This document shows positions 42,089-50,533 of a stretch of DNA of 55,122 nt, piece after piece (position 1 is the first letter of the stretch; the number at the start of each line of letters is the position of its first letter). The stretch is from assembly GCA_028293545.1 (NCBI GenBank), contig JAQGOP010000033.1:1-55122 (forward strand). Direction: 5' to 3'. This DNA comes from Verrucomicrobiota bacterium (GTDB lineage: Bacteria > Verrucomicrobiota > Verrucomicrobiia > Opitutales > Opitutaceae). The notes under the pieces are model-generated. The model had not been told where the DNA came from, did no database searches, and saw nothing but the letters and a program-made list of their open reading frames with translations. The translations under genes and the position numbers were made by a program.

Positions 42089-43377
42089 ATGTCCTCTTCT
42101 CCTTCCCGCGCGGGCCGACGTTTTCATTACGCCTGGATTGTGGCGGGCGTTACATTCCTGACTCTCATGGCCGCCGCCGGTGGTCGCGCGGCACCGGGGG
42201 TGATGATCGCGCCGCTGGGGAATGAGTTCCAATGGAGCCGCGCCTCGGTGTCGCTGGTGATCGCGATCAATATTTTCCTGTATGGCCTGATCGGACCGTT
42301 TGCCGCGGCGCTTTACCAGAGCCTGGGATTGCGGCGCACGATGCTGCTGGCGATGGGTTTGATCGGGGCGGGTTATGGACTGTCGACGCGCGCAACCGAG
42401 TACTGGCATTTCATCGTGCTGTGGGGCGTGGTGGTCGGGGTGGGTTCGGGCATGGCGGCGACGGTGTTGGGTGCGGCGGTGGCAAACCGCTGGTTTTCGG
42501 AACGCCGCGGGCTCGTGATGGGACTGCTCACGGCGAGCGCGGCGACGGGGCAGCTTGTCTTCCTGCCTTGGTTTGCCTCGATCGTGACAAAGCACGGCTG
42601 GCGGGGAGCCCCGATCGTCGTCGCCGGCGCGGCGGCCCTGACGCTCCCGGTGATTTGGTATTTCATGCGCGACCGTCCCGCGGACGTCGGTGAACGCGCG
42701 TATGGCGAAAAGGAAAATTCCGGCGACGCCGCGCCGCCGCCGACGGGGGAAAATCCGGCTTGGACGGCGCTCAGGGTTTTATCCGAGGCGGCGAAAGCGC
42801 GCGACTTCTGGCTGCTGGCGGGTTCCTTTTTCGTGTGTGGCGCGAGCACCAACGGCCTGATCGGGACTCATCTTGTTTCAGCGGCGATCGATTGCGGCAT
42901 CCCGGAGGTGCGGTCGGCCAGCCTGCTCGCGATGATGGGCTTGTTTGACCTGGTGGGGACAACGGCATCGGGGTGGCTGTCGGATCGCTACAACTGCCGC
43001 TACCTGCTGTTCACGTATTACGGATTGCGCGGCTTTCGCTGCTCTTCCTGCCGGCGGCGTTGTTGGGCCAGGGCGGGTGGTTGCTGCTGTTCGCGGTTTT
43101 TTATGGCTTGGACTGGATCGCGACGGTGCCGCCGACGGTGCGGCTATGCGTGGAGGCGTTTGGCCGTGAGCGCGCGAGCATCGTGTTTGGCTGGGTGGTC
43201 GCAGCACACCAGCTCGGCGCGGCGTGCGCGGCGTTTGGCGCGGGGTGGCTGCGCACGAGTTCGGGCGCCTACTCGCTGGCGTTCATGAGCGCCGGGGCGC
43301 TGTGCGTCGTCGCCGCGTTCGGCGTGCTGCCGATTGGGAAAATGCGAGGCGCGATCCCGGGGCATTCACCCGCTTAG
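42089..43377 (+). pseudogene. MFS transporter (oxalate/formate or monocarboxylate type) with frameshift
   Basis: The first frame (42089 to about 43035) encodes nine helices with RFHYAWIVAGVTFLTLMAAA, the GVMIAPLGNEFQWSRASVS family phrase and LSDRYNCRYLLFTYYGLRG. It then goes out of frame. The next frame (from about 43036 to the TAG/TAA at 43377) continues without loss: SLLFLPAALLGQGGWLLLFA, VPPTVRLCVEAFGRERASIV and FGWVVAAHQLGAACAAFGAG. A single missing base near GGCTTTCGCTG (43030-43042) explains it. It is either a recent pseudogene, a sequencing error or programmed frameshifting. Length otherwise fits an OFA/MCT transporter of about 430 residues. Confidence 0.8.
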
Positions 43378-43390
43378 CCAGCATCCGACG

Positions 43391-43565
43391 TCGGAATTTG
43401 AACAGAAGGCAACGAAGGAAACGAAGAGGTTGCTGGTCGGCAGAATCGTTCGTAGCCCTTCACGAAATAGGTTTCGAGATTCCGGTCCCACACCGTCAAA
43501 GGCACGATCGGTTTCGCCAACCAGAACCGCTTCGTTACCTTGGTTGCCTTCTGTTCAAAATCCGA
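43391..43565. repeat. 175-bp element with 36-bp terminal inverted repeats (GAACAGAAGG family)
   Basis: The left end TCGGAATTTGAACAGAAGGC (43391) runs to GAAACGAAG; the right end (43530-43565) is its reverse complement with 3 mismatches in 36. The interior is also loosely palindromic (GGTTGCTGGTCGGCAGAATC against CCAACCAGAACC). It has the same ends as the 137-bp copy at 3300-3436. It lies between the frameshifted MFS gene and the MauE-like gene stop. Confidence 0.8.
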
Positions 43566-43585
43566 AGGTTCGATGAATCGCTCGG

Positions 43586-44110
43586 CTAGAGCCTCGCCCA
43601 CATGACTGCGGCCATGGCGGCCATGCCGAGGTCTTCGCCCAAGGCGACGGTCGAGAGCGGGACTTTCAGGATGTTGCCCATGCACGCGCAGTAGAGATCG
43701 AGGCCTCTCCGGAGCGCGTTGATCACGCCGAGGGCGCCGAAGCCCATTACCAGCACGGTCGCGGGATAAACGGCGCCGGGTCGCCAGTCCGCCATGTACG
43801 CCAGCCCCAGCGCGAGCTCGATGAAAGGATACGCGAAAGCGTAAGGCCGCGCGGGTTTCGCGAGAAGGTCGTACATCTGGAATCCATCGGCGAACTGCGG
43901 GAGGTCGAAGAGCTTGAGCATCGCGAAAACCACGAGGAAAAATCCCATGAAGTCATGCATCCATGCTTCGCCGACGAAGCCGCCACCGTACGTGCGATTC
44001 TTTGCCGTCGCAGCCAGCGCGGTGACGGCCAGCAGCACGAGCAACGGCAGGTAATCCGCCAAGTGCGTGGATTTCGCGTGTCCCGCATGGGCGTGGCTCG
44101 CAGCTTTCAT
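43586..44110 (-). CDS. MauE/DoxX-like redox membrane protein
   Basis: 174 residues. An N-terminal His-rich lead (HAHAGHAKSTH) is followed by four hydrophobic helices: YLPLLVLLAVTALAATA, FMGFFLVVFAMLKLFDL, YPFIELALGLAYMA and ATVLVMGFGALGVINAL. A Cys pair in DLYCACMGNILKVPLSTV is the MauE-family signature linked to thiol or heme/metal maturation. The His-rich lead could bind metal. It is near the frameshifted MFS gene but convergent with it. Confidence 0.75.
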   Translation of the reverse strand: MKAASHAHAGHAKSTHLADYLPLLVLLAVTALAATAKNRTYGGGFVGEAWMHDFMGFFLVVFAMLKLFDLPQFADGFQMYDLLAKPARPYAFAYPFIELALGLAYMADWRPGAVYPATVLVMGFGALGVINALRRGLDLYCACMGNILKVPLSTVALGEDLGMAAMAAVMWARL

Positions 44111-44179
44111 CGGGCGATGGACCGCGCATTCACGCGTTGGTGCGCGTCATAAAAGCAGGGCGGTCCCGCCCGACCAGAG

Positions 44180-45097
44180 CTAACAGACCCGGCCGCGTTT
44201 CCCGGCGACCGTATTGGCCGGCGGATTCTCGCCGATCCAGCGCTCGTCGATCGGCTGGCTGGCGCGCTGATAACGCGTGTCCGACGAAAAACGAAAACGG
44301 TCCGTCTGGTTATCCAAGCCGCCATGGACGAGCTTCATGCCGAACGTGACGAAGTCTCCCGCTTTCCATTCCGGGGCGGTCAGCCACCGTCCGCCGAGTT
44401 TCTGGCGGAGCGACGCAGGATTTTTGCTGAGATGCCCCGGATGGCTCCAGCCGCTCTTGACCTTCACCTTCTCCACTTCCTTCGGGCGATTTTCGCAGAA
44501 GGAATCGACGTCGACTTCCAGGTAATTTTTCAGCCGCTCCGATTGGCGATGGGATCCCTCCAGGAGCATCACGCCGCCCATTTCAAGCGGGATGTCGCCG
44601 TAAGGAATCCAGCACGTGAGGAGCTGGTGAGTACCGCGGCCCATGTAGACCAGGTCGCAGTGCGGCGTCGTGCCCATGCCGCGGCTGACGGCGCGGAACC
44701 AGGTGTGGTCGAAGTGGCGGACCGCCTCGCCGAAAAGATTCGCGTAGAATCCCAGCAGCTCCGGGCCGTACACCACGCGTTCGATCGCCGCATTTTTTCG
44801 CGCGAGATCGCCGCGGTAGGAATATTGTTTCGCAGGATTGCTGACAGCCTCGATCGACGGACGCGATGGATCGAGCGATCCCTCCTGCGCGAGGCGATCC
44901 GTGATGGAAGCGCGCGCGGCCAGGATCAATTCGGGAGGGAAGAAGCCCGGGATGTAGAGGTAACCGTCCTCGTCGATGCGACGCGTGAGTTCGGCGGCGT
45001 CGTCCATCGCGTCGGCCGAACTGCGGACAAACCCAAACGCCTCGGGCGAGGTGTCGAGTTCATGGCCGGAGGAAAAAAGGGGGATCGTGGCAAGCAT
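44180..45097 (-). CDS. Phytanoyl-CoA dioxygenase-like (PhyH) protein, third copy
   Basis: 305 residues. RIDEDGYLYIPGFFPPELI opens the domain. The proximal iron motif is TPHCDLVYMG (H146, D148), the loop IPLEMGGVMLLEGSHRQSER follows, and the distal His is LVHGGLD (H258) with Arg near 267-269 (TDRFRFSSDTRYQR). All catalytic residues are present. It differs from the other two dioxygenases here in having a 30-residue N-terminal lead and a longer insertion near 190-240. The start at 45097 removes 161 upstream codons that lack coding character. Substrate unknown. Confidence 0.85.
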   Translation of the reverse strand: MLATIPLFSSGHELDTSPEAFGFVRSSADAMDDAAELTRRIDEDGYLYIPGFFPPELILAARASITDRLAQEGSLDPSRPSIEAVSNPAKQYSYRGDLARKNAAIERVVYGPELLGFYANLFGEAVRHFDHTWFRAVSRGMGTTPHCDLVYMGRGTHQLLTCWIPYGDIPLEMGGVMLLEGSHRQSERLKNYLEVDVDSFCENRPKEVEKVKVKSGWSHPGHLSKNPASLRQKLGGRWLTAPEWKAGDFVTFGMKLVHGGLDNQTDRFRFSSDTRYQRASQPIDERWIGENPPANTVAGKRGRVC

Positions 45098-45443
45098 GGG
45101 GCGGAAATTCGCCCGGCAACGTGGTGCGAAACCTGCCGCGATGCGAGGCGGATTTACGCGGGGCGCAGCCCGGGCGGCCGGTTGGATTTCAGCTGCGAGC
45201 TTGCACCGAACCCACTCGTTCATCTGATGTCCAACCACGCTTGAACACTCATGGTTACTCATCCCGATCTCTGCGAATGCGCGCTTTCCGCTTAAGCTTC
45301 GGCGCTTTCGGTCGCTTAACCAGGCAAGGATGGCGTGCCCAAGAGGTTTAATCTTCCGCTTCATTTTTCCCCGCGCGTGCCGATCCAAGGTCCACACCGT
45401 TGTTCGGCATTCCCCCGGGGACGCTTGAGTCGCGTTGCCTGAA
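45098..45443. other. Divergent intergenic region
   Basis: About 345 bases between the third dioxygenase and the cyclase gene, transcribed in opposite directions. No repeat family, RNA structure or small gene that I can support is visible. Both promoters should lie here. Confidence 0.4.
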
Positions 45444-46637
45444 ATGAATTCCGCGATCCAAAACGAAGATATCCGTACGTTCCAGCTGCTGCGCCGCGTC
45501 AAGACCGCGGCGCTTTCACCTGAGCAGCAGAGCCAGCTGAAGATCGCGGAGTTCGACACCGCGGGCATGAGGTCGACCATCCTCGTGGCCGACGATTCGG
45601 AGGCGGTGCGCGGAATCGTCGTGCTGATGCTGCGATCGCTGGGTTACCGCGACGTGCGCGAAGCGGTCGACGGCCGCGACGCGCTCGCGCTGATGCAGAA
45701 GGGCGAATTTGACCTGCTGGTGCTCGACATCGAAATGCCGAACCTCGACGGGTACGGCGTCCTCGCGGCCTTGAAACGCGACCCGGTCCTGCGCCACGTG
45801 CCGGTGATCGTCGCCTCGGGGCTCGACGACTTGGAATCGGTGGTGCGCTGCATCGACCTCGGCGCGGAGGATTTCCTGCCGAAGCCGGTGAATTCAGTCA
45901 TCCTGCGCGCGCGCATCGCCGCCTCGCTGGAGCGCAAGCGCCTGCGCGACCTCGAGCAGCTCCGCTTGATCGAGCTCGACCAGGAAAAGAAGCTGCTCGC
46001 GGTGGAGCAGGAAAAATCGGAACGCCTGTTGCTCAACATCCTGCCGGCGTCGATTGCCGGGCGGCTCAAGCAGGGCGAGCACACGATCGCGGAGCGTTAC
46101 GCGGATGTGTCGGTGCTGTTCGCCGACCTCGTCGGTTTCACGACGTTGGTAAAGCACACCGAAGCGGTGGAGCTGGTCGAGCTGCTCAACGATCTTTTTT
46201 CGCGCTACGACCGGATTGCCGGTCGTCTCGGCCTGGAAAAAATCAAGACGATCGGCGACTGTTACCTCGTCGTCGGTGGATTGCCTGAGATCCGCGCGGA
46301 TCATCCCTCGGTCATGGCGGAAATGGCGCTGGAGATGCTCAACGCGATGGCGGAATTCAACCAGGCACGCGGGATGCAGCTCCGGCTGCGCATCGGGATG
46401 CACACCGGGCCGGTGGTCGCGGGAGTGATCGGCCACCAGAAATTCGCCTACGATCTGTGGGGCGCGACGGTGAATCTCGCGAGCCGCCTCCAATCCTCGG
46501 GTTTGCCGAATCGAATCCATCTCTCCGCCGAGATGGGCGATCGGCTGCGCCAGAAGTTCCGCTTGGTCGACCGCGGGGTCATCGCCTGCAAGGGCATGGG
46601 CCGGGTGCGGACGTGTCTGCTCGAGGGGAAGCTCTGA
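45444..46637 (+). CDS. Receiver-domain class III adenylate cyclase
   Basis: 397 residues. A receiver domain (about 43-160) with D50/D51, phosphoacceptor D95 (LLVLDIEMPNLDGYG) and K147 (LPKPVNS) is joined by a helical linker (155-200, Leu/Glu-rich) to a class III cyclase domain (200-397). Catalytic residues: metal Asp D228 (VLFADLVGFT), K268 and D272 (KTIGDCYLVVGG), D337 (YDLWGATVN), N344 and R348. The Lys/Asp pair at the purine-selecting positions predicts ATP rather than GTP. The ATG at 45444 is chosen; TTG at 45435 is possible. A phosphorelay-controlled cAMP producer. Confidence 0.92.
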   Translation: MNSAIQNEDIRTFQLLRRVKTAALSPEQQSQLKIAEFDTAGMRSTILVADDSEAVRGIVVLMLRSLGYRDVREAVDGRDALALMQKGEFDLLVLDIEMPNLDGYGVLAALKRDPVLRHVPVIVASGLDDLESVVRCIDLGAEDFLPKPVNSVILRARIAASLERKRLRDLEQLRLIELDQEKKLLAVEQEKSERLLLNILPASIAGRLKQGEHTIAERYADVSVLFADLVGFTTLVKHTEAVELVELLNDLFSRYDRIAGRLGLEKIKTIGDCYLVVGGLPEIRADHPSVMAEMALEMLNAMAEFNQARGMQLRLRIGMHTGPVVAGVIGHQKFAYDLWGATVNLASRLQSSGLPNRIHLSAEMGDRLRQKFRLVDRGVIACKGMGRVRTCLLEGKL

Positions 46638-46861
46638 GACAGGGTGCGGCCTTGGGCTCGCCTCCGAAGTTCACGAATTACGAGGGACAATGGCACGATT
46701 GTGCACGCGTGCCGTTCGTCGCGGATAATTCCTTCCGTGCGCAAATGGTCGGTCGTTTCTCGTAATTTCTCTCCCGGAGATGGGTCGCAACCCGCTCCCT
46801 ACTTTTCTGCTGAGCATCCTCGCTTTTCGCGAAGCCTGCTCCTTCATGGGCCGCTTTTCCC

Positions 46862-48088
46862 ATGAGTTCCGCTGTTCCTGTCCATGCCGATCCCTCCGCA
46901 CCCGTCGTGGTGCGCGCGCATCCGAAGCGCGTGATTTTCATCATGGGAGCCGTGACCGCCTTCGCGCCGCTGGCGATCGACATGTACCTGCCAGCCTTTC
47001 CGAGCATCGCGCGGGACCTGCACGCGGAAATGGGCAAGGTGGAGCTGACGGTGTCACTTTTTCTCGCGGGCATGGGCGTCGGCCAGGCGTTGTATGGACC
47101 GCTGTCGGATCGCTGGGGACGCCGCGGGCCCTTGCTCTTCGGGGGAATTCTCTACGCCTTGGCGGCCGTCGGCTGCGCGTTTTCGAATTCGATCGGGATG
47201 CTCCTGCTGGGCCGCCTGCTGATGGCGCTCGGCGGCGCGGCGGGATCGGTGATCACGCGCGCGATGGTTCGCGACTGGTTTGACGCGAAGGAATCGGCGC
47301 ATGTTTTCTCGACGCTCATGCTCGTGATGGGAGCCGCGCCGATTTTTGCGCCGATCATGGGAAGCCAGATCCTGCTCTTCACCGGCTGGCGCGGCGTGTT
47401 CGTGATCTTTGCCCTGTTTGGACTGGCGTGCACGTTCGCGGTCATCGCCTGGCTTCCGGAATCGCTGCCGCCCTCGCGGCGCTCCACGGGTGGGTTCACG
47501 GAGGTGTTCATTGGCTACTGGCAGCTCATGCGGGACGGGCGGTTCATGGCCTTTACGCTCGCCGGGGGATTCGTGACGGGACTCCTGTTCACGTACATCA
47601 CCGGGATCGGCGCAGTGATCATGGGAGTTTACGGGGTCACGCCGGCGCGCTTCGGGTTTTTGTTCAGCGCGAATGCGTTCGGCTTGATCGCAGGTTCGCA
47701 GTTAAACCGGCGGCTGCTGAAGTCCTACTCATCCGCCCAAATCCTGAAGGGCGTGTACAATGTGACCGCGGGCGCGTCCCTGCTGCTCCTGGTTCACGGG
47801 TTGACCGGCTGGGGCGGCTTGCCGGTTCTCTCGATGCTGATGTTTGTGCTGCTGTCGACGATGGGCGTGGTTTTCCCGAACCTCTCCGCGCTGACGATGG
47901 CTCCGTTCACCACGAACGCGGGGAGTGCATCGGCCCTGCTTGGAACTTTCCATTATGGGCTCGGCTGCCTCGCGGGAGGACTGGTGAGCCTGTTCCACAA
48001 CGGCACGGCGAAACCGCTGACGCTCCTCATGGCCGCTAACGGTTTTGTTGGCTGGGTGCTGGTGCGCCGGGCGCTCCGGCGTGCGTGA
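46862..48088 (+). CDS. Bcr/CflA-family drug:H+ antiporter (MFS)
   Basis: 408 residues, twelve helices. Family phrases FAPLAIDMYLPAFPSIARDL, GVGQALYGPLSDRWGRRGPL (motif A), GRLLMALGGAAGSVITRAMV and MVRDWFDAKESAHVFSTLML with APIFAPIMGSQIL are typical of Bcr/CflA. An N-terminal lead of about 23 residues precedes helix 1. It is probably an efflux pump for drugs or small sulfur/amide compounds. It is followed after 54 bases by the aldo/keto reductase start in the same direction, possibly an operon. Confidence 0.9.
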   Translation: MSSAVPVHADPSAPVVVRAHPKRVIFIMGAVTAFAPLAIDMYLPAFPSIARDLHAEMGKVELTVSLFLAGMGVGQALYGPLSDRWGRRGPLLFGGILYALAAVGCAFSNSIGMLLLGRLLMALGGAAGSVITRAMVRDWFDAKESAHVFSTLMLVMGAAPIFAPIMGSQILLFTGWRGVFVIFALFGLACTFAVIAWLPESLPPSRRSTGGFTEVFIGYWQLMRDGRFMAFTLAGGFVTGLLFTYITGIGAVIMGVYGVTPARFGFLFSANAFGLIAGSQLNRRLLKSYSSAQILKGVYNVTAGASLLLLVHGLTGWGGLPVLSMLMFVLLSTMGVVFPNLSALTMAPFTTNAGSASALLGTFHYGLGCLAGGLVSLFHNGTAKPLTLLMAANGFVGWVLVRRALRRA

Positions 48089-48142
48089 GGAATTCACGGC
48101 ATCCGGTTGCCGTTTCGTGCTTCGCGTTTACAGCTTGTCGCC

Positions 48143-49171
48143 ATGGAATTCAGAAAATTGGGGCACTCGGGTTTCAAGGTGCCGGTGCTGAGCTTGGGCA
48201 CCGGGACTTTTGGCGGGACGAATGAATTCTTCAAAGCCTGGGGCACGAATGGCGTCGCGGAAGCCACGCGACTCGTCGATATCTGCCTCGAGGCGGGGCT
48301 CACGATGTTTGATTCGGCCGACGTTTATTCAAACGGGCGCGCCGAGGAAATTCTTGGCCAAGCCATCAAGGGGCGTCGCGACCAGGTCATCCTCTCCACG
48401 AAGGGCACGTTCGGCGGCGGAGAAAATCCCAATGCGTTGGGCTCGTCGCGTTTTCACCTGACCCGCGCCGTCGATGCGAGCCTTCGGCGGCTGGGCACCG
48501 ACTACATCGACCTTTATCAGCTGCACGGCTTTGACGCACAAACGCCGGTCGAGGAGACGCTGTCGACGCTCGATAATTTGGTGCGCGCCGGAAAAATCCG
48601 CTACATCGGCTGCTCGAATTTTTCGGGGTGGCATTTGATGAAGTCGCTCGCGGTTTCCGAGCGCTATGGCTGGTCGCGGCACGTGGCCCACCAAGCCTAT
48701 TACTCGCTCATCGGCCGCGATTACGAATGGGAGCTGATGCCGCTTGCGCTCGACCAGGGCGTGGGCGCGGTGGTCTGGAGCCCGCTGGGCTGGGGAAGGC
48801 TCACCGGGAAACTGCGCCGCGGACAGCCGCTGCCCGCCACCAGCCGGCTGAACAGCAAACTTTCGAGCGAGGGCGGTCCGCAGCCGTCCGACGAGCATCT
48901 TTATAAAGTCGTCGATGCGCTCGACGCGGTCGCGAAGGAAACCGGGAAAAGCATTCCCCAAATCGCGATCAACTGGTTGCTGCAGCGTCCGACCGTGGCG
49001 AATGTGATCATCGGCGCGCGCAACGAAGAACAGCTGCGGCAGAACCTGGGCGCGGTCGGTTGGAACCTCACGAAGGAGCAAATCGCGAAGCTCGACGCGG
49101 CGAGCGAAACCCCGCGCGCTTATCCATACTGGCACCAAGCCCAGTTTGAGCGCAACCCGCCGCCGGTGTGA
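48143..49171 (+). CDS. Aldo/keto reductase
   Basis: 342 residues. FRKLGHSGFKVPVLSLGTGT at the start and the tetrad region FDSADVYSNGRAEEILGQAI (Asp and Tyr), VILSTKGTFG (Lys) and DLYQLHGFD (His) define an active AKR barrel. IGCSNFSGWHLMK and IIGARNEEQLRQNLGAV are the usual downstream signatures, the latter part of the NADPH site. The start at 48143 omits 12 upstream in-frame residues. Likely an aldehyde or sugar reductase of the YajO/oxidoreductase branch. Substrate unknown. Confidence 0.92.
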   Translation: MEFRKLGHSGFKVPVLSLGTGTFGGTNEFFKAWGTNGVAEATRLVDICLEAGLTMFDSADVYSNGRAEEILGQAIKGRRDQVILSTKGTFGGGENPNALGSSRFHLTRAVDASLRRLGTDYIDLYQLHGFDAQTPVEETLSTLDNLVRAGKIRYIGCSNFSGWHLMKSLAVSERYGWSRHVAHQAYYSLIGRDYEWELMPLALDQGVGAVVWSPLGWGRLTGKLRRGQPLPATSRLNSKLSSEGGPQPSDEHLYKVVDALDAVAKETGKSIPQIAINWLLQRPTVANVIIGARNEEQLRQNLGAVGWNLTKEQIAKLDAASETPRAYPYWHQAQFERNPPPV

Positions 49172-49189
49172 CCGAGAAATCGGGCGGGG

Positions 49190-49381
49190 TCAGCCCGGCA
49201 TGATCCCGACCACGAGGAAATCGTGATTGGTATCGGCGGGCCTGGCCTCCGGTTGCGCCGCACTCCAATGGGGCAGCGCGGGACGGGCGGCGGACGGCCG
49301 ACGAATCGGCTCGTCATTCAGTGGATAAATCCCGCGCTGGAGGAGCAGCTCGGGCAGACGGGTGAGGTCGATGTGGTGCAT
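49190..49381 (-). CDS. Hypothetical 63-residue protein behind the attenuator
   Basis: A 63-codon frame: MHHIDLTRLPELLLQRGIYP, LNDEPIRRPSAARPALPHWS and a C-terminal NHDFLVVGIMPG. No known domain, signal or membrane helix. It starts 48 bases downstream of the strong terminator at 49437-49465 on the same strand, so any expression would depend on read-through. Its 3' end lies 19 bases from the aldo/keto reductase stop, convergent. I am not sure it is a gene. Confidence 0.35.
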   Translation of the reverse strand: MHHIDLTRLPELLLQRGIYPLNDEPIRRPSAARPALPHWSAAQPEARPADTNHDFLVVGIMPG

Positions 49382-49428
49382 GATGCGGTTTTTTTACCGC
49401 CCACTGCCTGGGCCCATCGCCGGGGTGC

Positions 49429-49465
49429 AAAAAAAAGCCCCTCCGGTGACAGGCACCGGAGGGGC
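49429..49465 (-). terminator. Strong rho-independent terminator / attenuator
   Basis: A perfect 12-bp stem (GCCCCTCCGGTG, bases 49437-49448, against CACCGGAGGGGC, 49454-49465) with a five-base loop is followed on the minus strand by eight T (49429-49436). It begins about 20 bases beyond the stop codon of a short branched-chain-rich reading frame, the spacing of a classical amino-acid attenuator. Confidence 0.85.
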
Positions 49466-49485
49466 GAAAGTTGGGTCAACCTTCA

Positions 49486-49572
49486 GATCCCTCGCGGCGC
49501 GCGTGTAACGACCACGGCGGCGGAAAGGCCGGAGGAGGAGACTGCGAGGATCGTCGAGCGACTGAGGGTCAT
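49486..49572 (-). CDS. Putative leader peptide rich in Val/Leu/Ile
   Basis: A 28-codon frame reads MTLSRSTILAVSSSGLSAAV then VVTRAPRGI and stops at TGA. It has four Val, three Leu and two Ile; LSAAVVVTR resembles the E. coli ilvB leader IvbL (PSAAVVVVR). A small hairpin (AAGGTTG with CAACTTT, three-base loop) follows the stop, and then the 12-bp terminator. This is the layout of attenuation by ribosome stalling on branched-chain codons. No ilv gene follows on this strand. The similarity to IvbL is my reading and rests on a short motif. Confidence 0.5.
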
Positions 49573-49689
49573 GAGGTGAGCCGCGAAGAGAACGCGCGAC
49601 CTTGGCGTTGTCCAGCCTCGAAATTCCGGGCGCGGAACGGATCCGCAATTCCACGAACCTTCGGTTCAAATGGATTTGGGAGGCGATCT

Positions 49690-49716
49690 TCGGAGCAGGC
49701 GGGCCGCCTGCGCTAC
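49690..49716. repeat. GCAGGCGGGCCGCCTGC palindrome at the vapC stop
   Basis: The sequence TCGGAGCAGGCGGGCCGCCT then GCGCTAC is identical to copies at 23858, 24253 and 29218. On the minus strand it supplies the TAG stop of the PIN toxin gene. Confidence 0.8.
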
Positions 49717-50123
49717 TTTCCCAGCCAGCGGATGCGGATTTTTTTCGCGAGCGCCTTGAACTCCGGGTCGCCGGTGACGAGTTCGCCCTTTTTCTCCTGC
49801 GCCAATGCGGCAGCGAAGGCGTCGGCAAGGCTGAGGCGGTGGCTCGCTTTCAAAATAGCGGCGTCGCGCGCGAGCTTCAGGTCGTCACCGATGCCCACGA
49901 TGTCGATCGGCAAGCCCGCCACGACTTCGGCGTGATGTTCCGCCACGTCCTGCGACGTGCCGCGCATCGTGCTGTAGTACAGCTCGGCCCAGTTGACCGA
50001 CGTCATGAAGAGCTGGTGTTTGCCGCGTCCCGCCTCGTCGAGCAGTTGTTCAACCGCGTCGGCGGCGGGTTCGTTCCCGAAAAACGCCATCAGCGCCCAG
50101 CTGTCTAGCACCAGGTGGGCCAT
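49713..50123 (-). CDS. vapC: PIN-domain toxin (VapC family)
   Basis: 136 residues. The four acidic residues of the PIN nuclease are present: D7 (LVLDSWALMAFF), E47 (SVNWAELYYS), D101 (LSLADAFAAALA) and D119 (LVTGDPEF). It would cleave RNA, in most VapCs initiator tRNA or rRNA. It begins one base after the antitoxin stop. Its own TAG stop lies in the GTAGCGCAGGCGG palindromic repeat, so LGK are the last residues. Confidence 0.88.
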   Translation of the reverse strand: MAHLVLDSWALMAFFGNEPAADAVEQLLDEAGRGKHQLFMTSVNWAELYYSTMRGTSQDVAEHHAEVVAGLPIDIVGIGDDLKLARDAAILKASHRLSLADAFAAALAQEKKGELVTGDPEFKALAKKIRIRWLGK

Positions 50124-50124
50124 C

Positions 50125-50367
50125 TCAGCGGGCGCGCTCCGCCGCGCGGTCGGCCATCAGTGCTTTCATCGCGCCGGTGCCTGCGAGGGATCCGCGCAAG
50201 CCTTTGAGGTAGGCACGCGTGATCGGACGCAGGAGGATGCCTTCGGCGGTGACAATCACTGCGGCCCGGGTGCCTTCCTCGATCTGGAATTCACGACGCA
50301 CTCGGGCGGGGATCACGACTTGGCCCTTCGTCGTAAACTGCACAGTTTCGAGTTTGAGCGACTTCAT
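50125..50367 (-). CDS. vapB: AbrB/MazE-type antitoxin (VapB)
   Basis: 80 residues. LETVQFTTKGQVVIPARVRR and EFQIEEGTRAAVIVTAEGIL is the swapped-hairpin AbrB DNA-binding fold; the C-terminal Ala/Arg-rich helix (YLKGLRGSLAGTGAMKALMA) would wrap the toxin. The start at 50367 is chosen at the domain; a longer frame to 50424 is possible. It is upstream of and one base from vapC, giving an autoregulated toxin-antitoxin pair. Confidence 0.85.
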   Translation of the reverse strand: MKSLKLETVQFTTKGQVVIPARVRREFQIEEGTRAAVIVTAEGILLRPITRAYLKGLRGSLAGTGAMKALMADRAAERAR

Positions 50368-50533
50368 GATGAGAGAGCGCACATTGAGGCAAAAGTAAGT
50401 CAATTGAGAAAAGTAAGACGTCATAATATTAGTAGGACAAGATTGGTTTAGGCTGAAATCAACTCCTGATTATCCGTGTGATAAAAAGAGTACAGGCTCC
50501 CGCCTGCTTCGGAGCCGCGCTGGGTTTCGAGCC

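Noticed and set aside
49190..49381. The 63-codon frame as an ilv-related gene controlled by the attenuator.
   Set aside because: No similarity to acetolactate synthase or any ilv subunit; kept only as a low-confidence hypothetical.
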